From assembly GCA_018266965.1 (NCBI GenBank), contig JAFDZJ010000289.1, forward strand, positions 1 through 6,602: a stretch of 6,602 bases of DNA, written 5' to 3'. Source of the stretch: Bacteroidota bacterium (GTDB lineage: Bacteria; Bacteroidota; Bacteroidia; Flavobacteriales; Weeksellaceae). The notes below the pieces were generated by a model that saw only the letters and a list, made by a program, of their open reading frames with translations, was not told where the DNA came from and did not search any database. The position numbers and the translations under genes are program-made. Positions 6,588 to 6,602 of the stretch are shown piece after piece (position 1 is the first letter of the stretch; every line of letters begins with the position of its first letter).

Positions 6588-6602
6588 TGCATACAACAAG
6601 GG
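6588..6602 (+). repeat. Left edge of a third attC-like element, cut by the window end
   Basis: TGCATACAAC (6588-6597) followed by AAGGG repeats the AACAAGG seen at the left edge of the complete element (5858-5864). The decamer is the perfect reverse complement of 5979-5988, and GCTA at 6582-6585 matches TAGC at 5990-5993 after a small bulge. Only 15 bases are present, so the identification rests on this pairing and on the shared AACAAGG. Confidence 0.5.

Larger units (their letters stand above)
5980..6602 (+). mobile_element. Putative integron-like cassette B, incomplete, no recognisable gene
   Basis: This interval starts with (G)TTGTATGCA and reaches the perfect reverse complement TGCATACAAC at 6588-6597, the expected left edge of its own attC-like site. 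The rest of that site lies beyond the window. Between 5989 and 6587 I find only very short open frames on either strand (for example 12 codons from 6073 and 14 from 6326), none with a supporting start context. The sequence is AT-rich, holds five TTGACA hexamers (6102, 6152, 6367, 6459, 6511) and 14 GACA against one TGTC. It may be an ORF-less cassette, a decayed one, or one encoding a small RNA or promoter. Confidence 0.5.

Noticed and set aside
5617..6602. CRISPR array or tRNA gene in the downstream non-coding DNA
   Set aside because: No regularly spaced identical repeats and no cloverleaf-like sequence were found; the repeated short motifs are GACA/TTGACA at irregular spacing.

Overview
The window looks like accessory DNA from a member of the Bacteroidota. 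The evidence is AT-rich sequence, no convincing Shine-Dalgarno site before the one large gene, promoter-like TAnnTTTG boxes, and a protein of a type common in that phylum. The phylum is inferred from style, not from a marker gene, and no integrase, rRNA or tRNA is visible.

One gene fills most of the window: a 1725-residue SF1 (Dna2/Upf1-like) helicase on the + strand (439-5616). Its helicase motifs are intact and split by a helical insertion of about 580 residues. A complete D...ExD nuclease domain of the Vsr/DUF559 (MTES_1575-like) type follows. The last ~175 residues resemble beta-pinwheel blades of the DNA gyrase A C-terminal domain. The design fits a nucleic-acid-processing enzyme, possibly anti-phage or anti-plasmid, although function is not shown by the sequence.

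The surrounding DNA is the most unusual part. Three related imperfect-palindrome elements lie in the same orientation: the 3' part of one at 1-104, a complete one at 5852-5988, and the 5' edge of a third at 6588-6602. They behave like integron attC sites. The first bases of each interval (GTTAGCGGT at 96-104; GTTGTATGCA at 5979-5988) are perfectly complementary to bases at the far end of that same interval (ACCGCTAAC at 5852-5860; TGCATACAAC at 6588-6597). They do not match their immediate partner across the junction. This is the R'/R'' relationship expected of circularised gene cassettes inserted one after another. The window therefore appears to hold cassette A (about 97-5979, 5.9 kb, helicase-nuclease) and most of cassette B (5980 to beyond the end, no recognisable gene).

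Inside cassette A the gene is framed by two outward-facing modules. Each is a 20-22 bp stem with a 25-nt loop, then 13-14 nt, then AGAAATTCAAATTTTTTTT. The upstream module (278-375) is inverted relative to the downstream one (5629-5729). The two stems differ in sequence but stay paired, which suggests conserved structure. All non-coding parts are strikingly rich in GACA on the + strand and nearly lack TGTC.
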